A DNA stretch of 64,000 nt from Rhizobiaceae bacterium CPCC 101076 (GCA_003347645.1 QDFX01000011.1:1-64000), one strand, 5' to 3'. Positions 50,477-58,874 are shown, numbered from the stretch's first letter. Program-made: numbers and translations. The notes: generated by a model from the letters alone, not told the origin.

Positions 50477-51910
50477 ATGAGCAGAGAGACCTCCAAGATT
50501 ATTCCCGTCCTGTTGTCCGGCGGCACCGGGACCCGGCTGTGGCCGTTGTCGCGGGAGGCATATCCGAAGCAGTTCCTGCCGCTCGTAGACCATGAGACCC
50601 TGCTGCAGCAGGCGGCGCTCAGAACGCTCGATCGCGCTCAATTCGGCAGTTTGATCGTGGTCGCGAACGCCGATCACCGCTTCGTCATCGCCGAACAGCT
50701 GCGGACCTTCGCACGACCGACGCCGCGCATCGTGCTGGAACCCTTCGGACGCAATACCGCGCCCGCCGCTGCGGTGGCGGCATTGCTCGCCGAAGCCGAC
50801 GATCCCGATGCCCTCATTCTTCTGATGCCGGCCGATCACGTCATCTCGGATGCCGAGGCCTTCCTAGCCGCCGTCGCGGCTGGTGAGCCGGCTGCGCGCA
50901 ACGGCTCCCTCGTTCTGTTCGGAATCCAGCCCGCCAACGCGGCGACGGGCTATGGCTATATCCAGAAGGGCGACGTCCTCGAAAGTGCGCCGAGCACCTA
51001 TTCGGTACGCCAGTTTGTCGAGAAGCCCGACCAGCCAACCGCTGAACGCTATCTGGAGTCCGGAGACTTCCTCTGGAACAGCGGCATCTTCCTGCTGCCC
51101 GCCCGGCGTTTCCTCGACGAACTGCAGATCCATGCGCCGGCCGTTCTCGCCGCCGCGCGCGCCGCGGTTGCCAATTCCAGCCGCGATATGGATTTCCTTC
51201 GTCTCGACGGCGATGCCTTCAGCGCCTCTCCGTCGATTTCGATCGATTACGCGGTATTCGAGAAGAGCGCCAATTGCGCGGTCGTACCGACATCGATGCC
51301 TTGGACCGACGTCGGGTCCTATTCAGCGCTTTGGGATATCGGCGAGAAAGATGCGGCCGGCAATGTCGGGCATGGCGACGTTTTCCTGCAGGACTCCCGC
51401 AACTGCTACGTCCGCAGCGAAGGTCCGCTCGTGGCGACCCTTGGCGTCGACGATCTCGTCGTCGTCGCGACGTCCGACGTGGTCCTAGTCGTACCGAAAA
51501 GCCGCGACCAGGACATCAAGCAGATCGTCGAGCATCTGAAAGCGAAGGGGAAGTCGGCGGCCACCCAGACGGTGCTCGTGCACCGCCCCTGGGGCTTCTA
51601 CCAGTCGGTCCATTCGGGCGATCGCTTCCAGGTCAAGCAGATCACCGTCAATCCGGGTGGCAAGCTCTCGCTTCAGAAGCATCATCATCGTGCCGAGCAC
51701 TGGGTCGTCGTCCACGGCACCGCGCAAGTGACCAGGGATGACGAGAAATTCCTCGTGTACGAGAACCAGTCGGTCTTCCTTCCGCTCGGCTGCGTCCACC
51801 GGCTGGAAAATCCGGGTCTGGTTCCGCTGAAGCTGATCGAGGTCCAGTCAGGCTCGTATCTTGGTGAAGACGACATCGTCAGGCTGGAAGACATCTATGC
51901 GCGAGCCTGA
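50477..51910 (+). CDS. algA: Mannose-1-phosphate guanylyltransferase / mannose-6-phosphate isomerase AlgA
   Basis: A 477-residue bifunctional enzyme that isomerises fructose-6-P to mannose-6-P and later makes GDP-mannose from mannose-1-P. The N-terminal nucleotidyltransferase shows PVLLSGGTGTRLWPLSREAYPKQFLPL. FGRNTAPAAAVAAL and FVEKPDQPTAERYLESGDFLWNSGIF follow. The C-terminal cupin isomerase carries RPWGFYQSVHSGDRFQVK and the metal-binding LQKHHHRAEHWVVV. Length is normal. The intermediate step, phosphomannomutase AlgC, is not in the window. Confidence 0.96.
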   Translation: MSRETSKIIPVLLSGGTGTRLWPLSREAYPKQFLPLVDHETLLQQAALRTLDRAQFGSLIVVANADHRFVIAEQLRTFARPTPRIVLEPFGRNTAPAAAVAALLAEADDPDALILLMPADHVISDAEAFLAAVAAGEPAARNGSLVLFGIQPANAATGYGYIQKGDVLESAPSTYSVRQFVEKPDQPTAERYLESGDFLWNSGIFLLPARRFLDELQIHAPAVLAAARAAVANSSRDMDFLRLDGDAFSASPSISIDYAVFEKSANCAVVPTSMPWTDVGSYSALWDIGEKDAAGNVGHGDVFLQDSRNCYVRSEGPLVATLGVDDLVVVATSDVVLVVPKSRDQDIKQIVEHLKAKGKSAATQTVLVHRPWGFYQSVHSGDRFQVKQITVNPGGKLSLQKHHHRAEHWVVVHGTAQVTRDDEKFLVYENQSVFLPLGCVHRLENPGLVPLKLIEVQSGSYLGEDDIVRLEDIYARA

Positions 51911-51940
51911 ACACTGGCCGCGCAAACCGACAGGTGACCC

Positions 51941-52024
51941 ATGTTGACCATGATTCAACTGAGTATCGGTTTGATGGGGGGAGTGCTGCTGGTGGCTTCG
52001 TTCCTCTATTTCCTACTGATATAA
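51941..52024 (+). CDS. Very short membrane peptide
   Basis: A 27-residue frame in the gap after algA. It encodes MLTMIQLSIG then a hydrophobic stretch to the end (LMGGVLLVASFLYFLLI), a single membrane helix. AGGTG lies four bases upstream of the first ATG; a second ATG is at 51950. Too short for standard gene callers. It may be a regulatory or stabilising peptide of the membrane complex. Evidence is composition and position only. Confidence 0.45.
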   Translation: MLTMIQLSIGLMGGVLLVASFLYFLLI

Positions 52025-52111
52025 GCGAGCCGGAGCGGGCAATATACATGAAAATGAGGTTTGAGGTGATGTTATCCATTAGCTGAAGTTCGGCCAATTC
52101 GAGGGACGACC

Positions 52112-52399
52112 ATGAACGACTTCAACAAGACTCTGGCAGGATGGGATTTGTCTGCGGCCGCATCAGCAATGATCGGCGCAAAACTGTCCCCCGAAATGAG
52201 CGTGGCGATCGATGTCTGGATCGATCAGCAGCCGGAACCCAAACCGTCGCGATCTGAAGTGGTGAGGCGGGCGCTGACCATGTTGCTGTCGGATCAGAAG
52301 ACGAACGGAGGGCGTTTCGCGCGCGCCGGCGTCGGTCTGCCCAAGCGCGTCGGAACGCGGGCCAGCAGCATGCGCAAGCAGGAGAGGGCATCGTCGTAG
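52112..52399 (+). CDS. Ribbon-helix-helix-type DNA-binding protein
   Basis: A 95-residue protein. Residues 22-65 show the RHH/CopG order: a short strand region (IGAKLSPEMSVAIDVWIDQQ), a spacer with Pro (PEPKPSRSEV) and a second helix (VVRRALTMLLSDQ). The C-terminus is basic (KRVGTRASSMRKQER). RHH proteins bind DNA as dimers, usually as repressors. As the last gene downstream of the alginate operon it could autoregulate the locus, but no partner toxin is next to it. Confidence 0.65.
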   Translation: MNDFNKTLAGWDLSAAASAMIGAKLSPEMSVAIDVWIDQQPEPKPSRSEVVRRALTMLLSDQKTNGGRFARAGVGLPKRVGTRASSMRKQERASS

Positions 52400-52403
52400 T
52401 CTA

Positions 52404-52436
52404 GGGGGCGGGCAGCATGTTGCGCCGCACGCCCCC
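52404..52436. terminator. Hairpin between convergent alginate operon and lyase gene
   Basis: GGGGGCG at 52404-52410 pairs with CGCCCCC at 52430-52436, with further imperfect pairing inside (GGC with GCC). It sits between the stops at 52399 and 52447 and can serve both directions. Confidence 0.6.
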
Positions 52437-52446
52437 GGATCTTCTT

Positions 52447-53730
52447 TCAGATGATCAGGAAGTCCGACGCCGTCAGATGCGCGTGGTTCTGAACCGTCGC
52501 GAACTGAACCGCGGCTTTGGAGCCCGAGCCGTCTTCATCGTAGAAGAGGGCACCGGTCTTCTCGTTGTAGATGACATAGTCGTTCTTATCGACCGCCTCG
52601 CTGCCGTAGACGAACTGTGACGACGACAGGTTTCCGCTTTTCAGCTTTCCGAACGCCGTATCGTTCATCCTGATCGTGTCGTCCTTCACGTTGAAGTCCG
52701 TGATCATGTCGACGTTCGTCTTGCTGTTCGCCTTGGTGTCGAAGGTGAAGTAGTCCTTGCCCGCGCCGCCGGTCAGGACGTCGTTACCCTGCTTGCCGTA
52801 GAGCTTGTCGTCTCCTCCGGCGCCGCGAATCAGATCGTTTGAATCCTTGCCGCTGATCGTGTCGGCCTTGCTGGTGCCGTCGAAGGTCTTGGTCGTGTCA
52901 GGAGTCGACGGTGTCGAAGTAGGCGGCTTCGGTGCGGACGGAGTGGAAGGCGGAGTTTCGGGGGCGGTCTCCGTGGGCGGAGGGGTCATGGGGACGGTGG
53001 TCGTTCCGTCGTGGTTGAAGCCCAGCGAATAGAACGAGGTCTGGCCGCTGCCGGAGCCAGTATCCTCATTCACCCCCAGATACGCGCCTGCTTTGAAGTA
53101 GAAGGCGTCGCTGTCCCAGACGTCGTTGATCTTGGTGACCGATTTGTACTCCTGCCCATCGGCATAGACGCGAACGTCGAGCACGTCGTCGTGCGCATCG
53201 ATCGAATAGGAGAACTTCTCGTTCAGCGAGACATTGGGGTTCTTGCCGGAGCTGTCGGCGAGTTTGAACGTCGTCTCCTTATTGCCCGAACCGGCCTGGT
53301 CGTTGACGAAGTAGACCGTCCCGTTATCCCAGTAGAGACGGACGAGCTCCTCGTCATGGCCGTGGATCTGTCCGACGACGAGGCGGCCCGTCGTGCCGTC
53401 CGATTTGATCGGGGCCTTGTCGACTTCGAGCGTGGCCGACATGAAGCCGCCGGTCTTGAGATTCCAGGCGGCGCGCTCGCCGTCGTCCATCTCGCGAAGC
53501 TCGGAGCGGGCATATTTCGAGCCGCTGGTGGTGGCGCCGTCGACCGAGGCGCTGAAGACCATCGCTCCGTCGGTGCCGGTGTAGAAATACTTTGAGTTTT
53601 GATACCCGCTAAGGTTCGTCACCTCGACGGCGGTGCCGGAGATCGAACCCTTAGAATCGACAGGCAGGGTGATCTTCCAGTCGGAAAGATCGAAATTTGC
53701 ACTAGGCGCGGTGCCTGGTTGTAAAGCCAT
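52447..53730 (-). CDS. Secreted RTX alginate lyase, PL7 family
   Basis: A 427-residue extracellular lyase cleaving alginate by beta-elimination. The ATG at 53730 is chosen because AGAGGGG lies at good distance; there is no Sec signal. The PL7 jelly-roll (residues ~10-240) has all three diagnostic motifs: RSELR at 75-79, QIH at 121-123 and YFKAGAY at 211-217, the last followed by Gly instead of the usual Asn-Gln. QIH is associated with activity on G-containing alginate. A Pro/Thr-rich linker (~245-285) leads to RTX nonapeptides and a C-terminal type I signal ending LTASDFLII, as in the RTX epimerase. Azotobacter AlyA3 has comparable architecture. Confidence 0.93.
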   Translation of the reverse strand: MALQPGTAPSANFDLSDWKITLPVDSKGSISGTAVEVTNLSGYQNSKYFYTGTDGAMVFSASVDGATTSGSKYARSELREMDDGERAAWNLKTGGFMSATLEVDKAPIKSDGTTGRLVVGQIHGHDEELVRLYWDNGTVYFVNDQAGSGNKETTFKLADSSGKNPNVSLNEKFSYSIDAHDDVLDVRVYADGQEYKSVTKINDVWDSDAFYFKAGAYLGVNEDTGSGSGQTSFYSLGFNHDGTTTVPMTPPPTETAPETPPSTPSAPKPPTSTPSTPDTTKTFDGTSKADTISGKDSNDLIRGAGGDDKLYGKQGNDVLTGGAGKDYFTFDTKANSKTNVDMITDFNVKDDTIRMNDTAFGKLKSGNLSSSQFVYGSEAVDKNDYVIYNEKTGALFYDEDGSGSKAAVQFATVQNHAHLTASDFLII

Positions 53731-54139
53731 GATCATACCCCTCTACGCAAAACTGAGGTTACCAAGGTTTATCAACAGTACTGAAGAACTGTTTGATAGT
53801 ACTGGGAGGAAATTCAGAAATAAGGAAGCTGTGAGACCGTCTTTTAGGCTTCCTGTTAACGAATAGGGACTTGAATTGAGACGCCTTCATGGAAGCAATT
53901 TGGCCGTCAAAAGGCGCTTTCCGGCCGGAAGCATTGCTGCTTCGATTTCAGTCAACTTGGGTTAACTGCAGAGAATCGACGGTGCGACAGGGGCATGAGT
54001 AATCGGGTTAAGGTTCGATGCGAGCGCGCCGGCCGCCTCGATGCATAATGATTGAGCAGGCGTCGAACAGAGGTCTTTGGCGCCCGGTCGGCACGGCAAG
54101 AGCGCGTGCACGCAGCTGACAGGGTCATCCTAAGGAAAC
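53731..54139 (-). promoter_or_regulatory. Promoter region of the alginate lyase gene
   Basis: About 400 bases with no gene and AT-rich near the lyase start. It contains two copies of AGTACTG (see separate entry). I cannot assign -35/-10 boxes. Confidence 0.4.
53777..53804. repeat. Direct repeat AGTACTG spaced 21 bp
   Basis: AGTACTG occurs at 53777-53783 and 53798-53804, a 21-base period or two helical turns, 47-74 bases upstream of the lyase ATG. Each core AGTACT is palindromic. The arrangement fits a pair of operator sites. Confidence 0.4.
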
Positions 54140-54213
54140 TGGAGGCCACGCCCGGAATCGAACCGGGGTGCAAGGATTTGCAGTCCTCTGCGTAACCACT
54201 CCGCCACGTGGCC
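54140..54213 (-). tRNA. tRNA-Cys (GCA)
   Basis: Minus strand: acceptor stem GGCCACG with CGTGGCC, D-arm GGCGGAGTGGTTACGC, anticodon loop containing GCA, T-arm CCGGTTCGATTCCGG, encoded CCA at 54140-54142. Total 74 bases. It marks the right edge of the alginate locus. Confidence 0.97.
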
Positions 54214-54399
54214 TCAGGTCCGGCCAGTTCGGCGGACGTGGAGGCCATATCAGCCAGCCGCCGCGGGTTCAACCATCCGTTTCGGCTTTGTCATGGCCGC
54301 GACATGGTGTCGAGACAGAGCATGCCGAGTGTGCTTGCCTTCGTCCCGTCTTCGTCGCACATAGCCTGACGGGCCGTGGACAAGGGGCAGGAGCGAGGC

Positions 54400-55053
54400 A
54401 TGTTCGATTTCGCGCAGGCGCGTCATTTCATGGTGGAAGGTCAGCTTCGCACCAACGAGATCACGAGTCCGGGCATTGTGAACGCGATGGCGACCTTGCC
54501 GCGCGAGCGATTCGTGCCCGAGGCTTGGGCAACCATGGCCTATTCGGAATGCGAGATACCCGTCGCCGCGGCTCGTTCGCTGCCGACGCCGATGGTTCTC
54601 GGCAAGCTGCTTGTCGCAGCGGACATCCGCGAAACCGAAAGCGTTCTTCACGTCGGCTGCACCACCGGTTACGGCTCGGCGATCCTGTCCAGGCTCTCGG
54701 CCTCGGTCACCGCGCTTGAGGACGACGAGGCGCTCGCCGACCAGGCAAAAGCGAATCTCGCGGCGGTCGGTGCGGGCAATGTCACCGTGGTCACCGGTCC
54801 TCTTGTGGCCGGTTATGCACAGTCCGCACCTTTCGACGCGATTCTCATCGAAGGCTCGATCGAAGTTCTGCCGGACGCATTTGCCGGCCAGCTCAAGGAC
54901 AACGGCCGCCTTGTCGTCGTCAACGGACGCGGGCGCACCGGGCAAGGCACGGTTTTCCGCCGGTCGGGCAACGAGTTCGGCGGCTTTCCGATGTTCGACG
55001 CGGCGGCGCCGCTGCTACCGGGATTTGAGCGCAGGGCGGCATTCGCGTTTTAG
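54400..55053 (+). CDS. pcm: Protein-L-isoaspartate O-methyltransferase family protein
   Basis: A 217-residue protein starting MFDFAQARHFMVEGQLRTN, with GGCAGGAG upstream. PCMT-type features are MVEGQLRTNEITSPGIVNAMATLPRERFVPE, the SAM-binding VLHVGCTTGYGSAILSRLSASVTALED and FDAILIEGSIEVLPD. The canonical G-x-G-x-G is CTTGYG. This alphaproteobacterial version is usually found next to tolC, as here. It probably repairs isoaspartyl residues; some members of this shorter group may have lost that activity. Confidence 0.88.
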   Translation: MFDFAQARHFMVEGQLRTNEITSPGIVNAMATLPRERFVPEAWATMAYSECEIPVAAARSLPTPMVLGKLLVAADIRETESVLHVGCTTGYGSAILSRLSASVTALEDDEALADQAKANLAAVGAGNVTVVTGPLVAGYAQSAPFDAILIEGSIEVLPDAFAGQLKDNGRLVVVNGRGRTGQGTVFRRSGNEFGGFPMFDAAAPLLPGFERRAAFAF

Positions 55054-55194
55054 GTCTGTTGCAAAATTACCCCAGTTCCGATGATTGCGACTGGACCGGG
55101 ATTGTTCGGGTGTTCCACTTCTTAATCGATCACTAAATTGAAGCGAGCCGGTGAGGGACCGGCTGAGTTTGATGCGTTTTGGGGCGATCGATAC

Positions 55195-56619
55195 ATGAAG
55201 CCGACAACGAGAATGTCCGGTGCGCTTTGCGCCGTACCGCTACTGGCAGTTGTCGGGTCGATAGGCTTTACGGCTCCCGCGAGCGCGGAGACGCTGCCCG
55301 AGGCGCTCGCCCGAGCCTATGAAGGCAACCCCACTCTTAACGCCCAGCGCGCCAATACCCGCGCAACGGACGAGGCGGTTCCGCAGGCGCTATCCGATTA
55401 CCGCCCGACGGTGATCGGCTCCGCCGATGCAGGCTATGTCGACACGCGAATCAAGCGTCGCCAGGAGGGCATCCGCTCGATCAACGACAGCGAGGTTTTC
55501 AGCCGCAGCGCCGGCGTTACGCTGAACCAGAACCTGTTCAACGGCTTCCAGACCAAGAACAACGTCAAGGTCGCGGAATCGTCCGTACTCGCCTCCCGCG
55601 AGACGCTGTTGAACACCGAGCAGAACGTGCTCTTCGACGGCGTCGAAGCCTACATGAACGTGCTGCGCGATTTCGCGATCTTCGACCTGCGCCGCAACAA
55701 CGTCGACCTTCTCGGCGAAGAACTGCGCGCCACGAACGAGCGCTTCCAGGTCGGCGAGGTCACCCGCACCGATACCGCGCTCTCCGAATCGCGCCTCGCC
55801 GGCGCCCGGTCCGACCTCAGCGTCGCCGAAGCCAATCTGAAGGCCAGCCGCGCCGTCTACCGCCAGGTGATCGGCAACGAGCCGACCAAGCTCTTCCCCG
55901 GCAAGCCCGTAGACCGGCTGCTGCCTCCGAATCTCGATGCCGCTCTCCAGGTCGGTTTCAAGGAACATCCGGCCACGCGTTCGGCATTCCATGCCGTCGA
56001 CGCCGCGGCGGCTCAGGTGCGGGTCGCCCAGGGCGTGCTCGCTCCGTCGGTCGATCTTCAGGGCAGCGTCAGCACGCAGCGTGACGACGCGCTCGGCGGC
56101 GGCCTCAGCGGCGAGGATTACACCAACACGTTTAACGGCACCGTCCTCACCACGCTGACCGTGCCGATCTATCAGGGCGGTCAGGAATATTCGGTGATCC
56201 GTCAGGCCAAGGAGACCCTGGGCCAGCGCCGTCTTGAGGCGGAAATCGTCCGCGATCAGGTCCGTGCTGCCATCGTGTCGGCATGGGGCGCGCTCGAAGG
56301 CGCCAAGTCCCAGATCATTGCCGCGCAGGCGCAGGTCGACGCGGCCCAGATCGCCTTGAACGGTGTCCGCGAGGAGAACCGGGTGGGCCAGCGCACCACG
56401 CTCGACGTGTTGAACTTCACCCAGGACCTGCTCGACGCCCGCGTTACCTTGATCACCGCGCAGCGCGACCGTGTCGTCGCCTCCTATGCGCTGCTTCAGG
56501 CGATCGGCCGACTGAACGTCGTGCAGCTGAACCTGAAGGTCGCGACCTACGATTCGCGCATCCATTACGACCAGGTGCGTGACAGGTGGTTCGGCCAGCG
56601 CACGCCTGACGGCCGCTGA
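55195..56619 (+). CDS. tolC: TolC family outer-membrane channel
   Basis: A 474-residue outer-membrane protein. The start MKPTTRMSGALCAV leads into a signal peptide ending SASAE (APASAETLPEALARAYEGNPTLNAQRAN). Two OEP repeats give the trimeric barrel/tunnel fold: DYRPTVIGSADAGYV and GVTLNQNLFNGFQTKNNVKVAESSV, then the second half with VTVPIYQGGQEYSVIRQAKETL. It provides the outer-membrane exit for type I secretion and drug efflux. It is the nearest candidate partner for the type I exporter at 25-28 kb, but its neighbourhood is core genome, so a general role is likely. Confidence 0.94.
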   Translation: MKPTTRMSGALCAVPLLAVVGSIGFTAPASAETLPEALARAYEGNPTLNAQRANTRATDEAVPQALSDYRPTVIGSADAGYVDTRIKRRQEGIRSINDSEVFSRSAGVTLNQNLFNGFQTKNNVKVAESSVLASRETLLNTEQNVLFDGVEAYMNVLRDFAIFDLRRNNVDLLGEELRATNERFQVGEVTRTDTALSESRLAGARSDLSVAEANLKASRAVYRQVIGNEPTKLFPGKPVDRLLPPNLDAALQVGFKEHPATRSAFHAVDAAAAQVRVAQGVLAPSVDLQGSVSTQRDDALGGGLSGEDYTNTFNGTVLTTLTVPIYQGGQEYSVIRQAKETLGQRRLEAEIVRDQVRAAIVSAWGALEGAKSQIIAAQAQVDAAQIALNGVREENRVGQRTTLDVLNFTQDLLDARVTLITAQRDRVVASYALLQAIGRLNVVQLNLKVATYDSRIHYDQVRDRWFGQRTPDGR

Positions 56620-56628
56620 TATTGCCAA

Positions 56629-56646
56629 CCCCGGCGTCAGCCGGGG
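56629..56646 (+). terminator. Hairpin after tolC
   Basis: CCCCGGC at 56629-56635 pairs with GCCGGGG at 56640-56646 around a 4-base loop, ten bases after the tolC stop. There is no T run. Confidence 0.5.
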
Positions 56647-56754
56647 AAACGCAATCGAGGGTTCTTGTCTTCCATTTTTGCGGTGCGATACTCGCAACCT
56701 CAGGGAAACAATGATTCTCCTTCGAGGTTTAGTGTCGCCGGGGCCTTTTCGAAT

Positions 56755-57489
56755 ATGAGCAGCACCGCCAAAGCGCACGAACCCACGATGGAGGAGATCC
56801 TCGCCTCCATTCGCCGGATCATCGCCGACGACGATCCGAGCGAGACGCCGGTGGCTGCCGCTCCCGCACCTGCCGCCCCCGCGAAGCCTGCGCTGAAGGC
56901 CGTCGAGGCCGCGCCGCCTCCGCCTCCCGCGCCCGCCGCGGCGGCTGAGGACGACATGGCCGGCATGAGCCAGGACGATATCGATGCGATGCTCGCAAGC
57001 TTCGACTCGCCTCCTCTGCCCGGCAAGGAGCCCGAGCCGGAACTAGCCGCCGAGGCCGTCGATCCCTGGGACGCTATTGCCGACGAGGAAGAGGACGAGG
57101 ACGTTCTCGAACTCACCAAGCCGCTGAAATCCGTTCCGGACGAGGTCGAGTTCCGCGATCCGACACCGCCACCAGCGTCACCACCCGACGAAGACGATAT
57201 GTCGGACTGGGCCGTGCTGCCGGAAGAGAGCGCGGCGTCCACGCCCAAGCGTTCGAGCGCGCCGTCTGGCGAGAGCCTGCTTGCGGCGGAGGCGAGCCGC
57301 GCGGTTTCCGCCTCGTTCGGATCGCTCGCCAATACGATCTTTGCCGCAAATGCCCGTACGCTGGACGACCTCGTTCAGGAGATGCTGCGGCCAATGCTGA
57401 AGGATTGGCTCGACACCAATCTGCCGGCCGTGGTCGAACGTCTCGTCCAGGCCGAAATCGAGCGTGTCTCGCGCGGCAATCGCCGCTGA
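56755..57489 (+). CDS. popZ: PopZ-like polar organising protein (DUF2497)
   Basis: A 244-residue protein starting MSSTAKAHEPTMEEILASIRRIIADDD. This N-terminal helix is the conserved partner-binding region of PopZ. A Pro/Ala/acidic disordered middle follows (~residues 30-165). The C-terminal ~75 residues hold the oligomerisation helices (TLDDLVQEMLRPMLKDWLDTNLPAVVERLVQAEIERVSR). PopZ forms polar condensates that anchor ParB-parS and cell-cycle regulators. Position between tolC and valS is the usual one in Rhizobiales. Confidence 0.92.
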   Translation: MSSTAKAHEPTMEEILASIRRIIADDDPSETPVAAAPAPAAPAKPALKAVEAAPPPPPAPAAAAEDDMAGMSQDDIDAMLASFDSPPLPGKEPEPELAAEAVDPWDAIADEEEDEDVLELTKPLKSVPDEVEFRDPTPPPASPPDEDDMSDWAVLPEESAASTPKRSSAPSGESLLAAEASRAVSASFGSLANTIFAANARTLDDLVQEMLRPMLKDWLDTNLPAVVERLVQAEIERVSRGNRR

Positions 57490-57508
57490 TCGTCGGATAT
57501 TCTGCCCG

Positions 57509-58711
57509 TCAGGTTTTCGCGATTTTCCCAAGAAACACAGCGAACAGGACGCCTAGCAGCGGCAGGCCTATCGCGGCCGTGACGAAGCCGGGTACGGCTC
57601 CCCAGGCGTCGAATGACAAGCCTGCGAGCGCAACGCCCGTGGTCTGGCCGATATAGAAAGACGACGAGAACAGCGCCATCGCCGAGCCACGCGCTTCCGG
57701 CGCCATCTGTGTTGCCTTTGTCTGCAACGTGTTGTGCAGCATCATCCAGCCGAGCCCCATTGCGGGCGCGATGACGAGAAACGGCGAGGGGCCGGAGACG
57801 GCCGCTCCCAGGAAGCCCACTCCCAGCAGGACGCCGCCTGCCGAGGCGAGGCCACGCTCGCCCATGGTCCTGATGAACAGCGGCGCCGCGAGCGAATAGA
57901 AGACGCCACCGATGCCGAACAGCGCGAGGACGAGGCCGACGCGGTCGAGGCCGAGACCGAACCGGGCATGCAGATGGCTGCCGACGAAGGTGAGGGCGCC
58001 GAACAGCAGGACGCCTTCGAGGAAGATCGACGACAGCACGGCCCGTACCATCGGCAGCCGAAACAGTCCGAACGCCTTCTGGTAGGATTCCAGAAGCGGT
58101 GGCGGAGTGCCGACCGGTCGTAGATCGCGGAGCGGTCCGAGCTCTCGTCGAAGGCCTACGGCCGCGATCAGGAAGAAGATCGCAAGGCCGCCGAAGACCG
58201 CTCTCCAGCTCAGATATTCCGCCAGGAAGCCGCCCGCCGCCTGTCCAAGGACGAGCCCCAAAGTGTTCGCGACGACGAACCGCGCCAGCATGGTCTGGCG
58301 TGCGGCTAGCGGCACCGTGTCGCCGATATACGCGAGCGAAAGCGGGATCAGCCCGCCCGCGAAGACGCCGGCAAGAAAGCGCAGTCCGGTCAGTGCTCCA
58401 AGCGACGTCGCGAAAATGCAGGCGAATGTCGCGAGAGAGGCGCCGAGCGTGATGATGGTGACGACGAAGGTCTTGCCCATCCGGTCGCCGAGCGGGCCGT
58501 AGACCAGCTGGAACAGGCCATAGGCAATCGCGTAGGCCGTCACGATATGAGAGGCGCCGCCGATCGATTCTCCGAACTCACCGGCGATCGAAGGCAGGAG
58601 CGGATCGGCCACGCGCACGGAAGCCGAGCTCGCGAAAGCCGCCGCGGCAAGCCAGAAAATCATGCGGATCGGGGCTGTCGTAGATTCGGCGGAGGCGGAA
58701 ACGGATGTCAT
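57509..58711 (-). CDS. MFS transporter
   Basis: A 400-residue membrane protein with 12 predicted helices. Family signals are the A-motif region (LVYGPLGDRMGKTFVV), the N-terminal SSASVRVADPLLPSIAGEFG typical of the YnfM/arabinose-efflux group, and a second A-like motif between helices 8 and 9. The substrate is not predictable; it is probably a drug or small-metabolite exporter. It is convergent with popZ (20 bases apart) and divergent from valS. Confidence 0.88.
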   Translation of the reverse strand: MTSVSASAESTTAPIRMIFWLAAAAFASSASVRVADPLLPSIAGEFGESIGGASHIVTAYAIAYGLFQLVYGPLGDRMGKTFVVTIITLGASLATFACIFATSLGALTGLRFLAGVFAGGLIPLSLAYIGDTVPLAARQTMLARFVVANTLGLVLGQAAGGFLAEYLSWRAVFGGLAIFFLIAAVGLRRELGPLRDLRPVGTPPPLLESYQKAFGLFRLPMVRAVLSSIFLEGVLLFGALTFVGSHLHARFGLGLDRVGLVLALFGIGGVFYSLAAPLFIRTMGERGLASAGGVLLGVGFLGAAVSGPSPFLVIAPAMGLGWMMLHNTLQTKATQMAPEARGSAMALFSSSFYIGQTTGVALAGLSFDAWGAVPGFVTAAIGLPLLGVLFAVFLGKIAKT

Positions 58712-58874
58712 GAAGTTCGTGATTTAACGCCGTTGAGGCCGCCTTCAAATGCGTCTTATTGCGAGAATGAACCCGGCTTGCGTTGACACTCTCGTGCCGC
58801 TCCGCTTGTAAAGCGCGAGAATCCGAAATTCCCAGCCGAGCCGTCGGCGCCAGTAGAAACAATCGCGATATTCG

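Noticed and set aside
51941-52024. AlgF or AlgI remnant after algA
   Set aside because: The frame is only 27 codons with a single hydrophobic helix and no similarity to those proteins.
55195-56619. TolC as the alginate export porin
   Set aside because: TolC sits in a core neighbourhood outside the operon and belongs to the OEP fold; alginate export in known systems uses an 18-strand AlgE barrel. It may serve the type I exporter instead.
55390-56778. A 462-residue open frame antisense to tolC
   Set aside because: The sense strand is a clear TolC family protein; the antisense frame has no motif.
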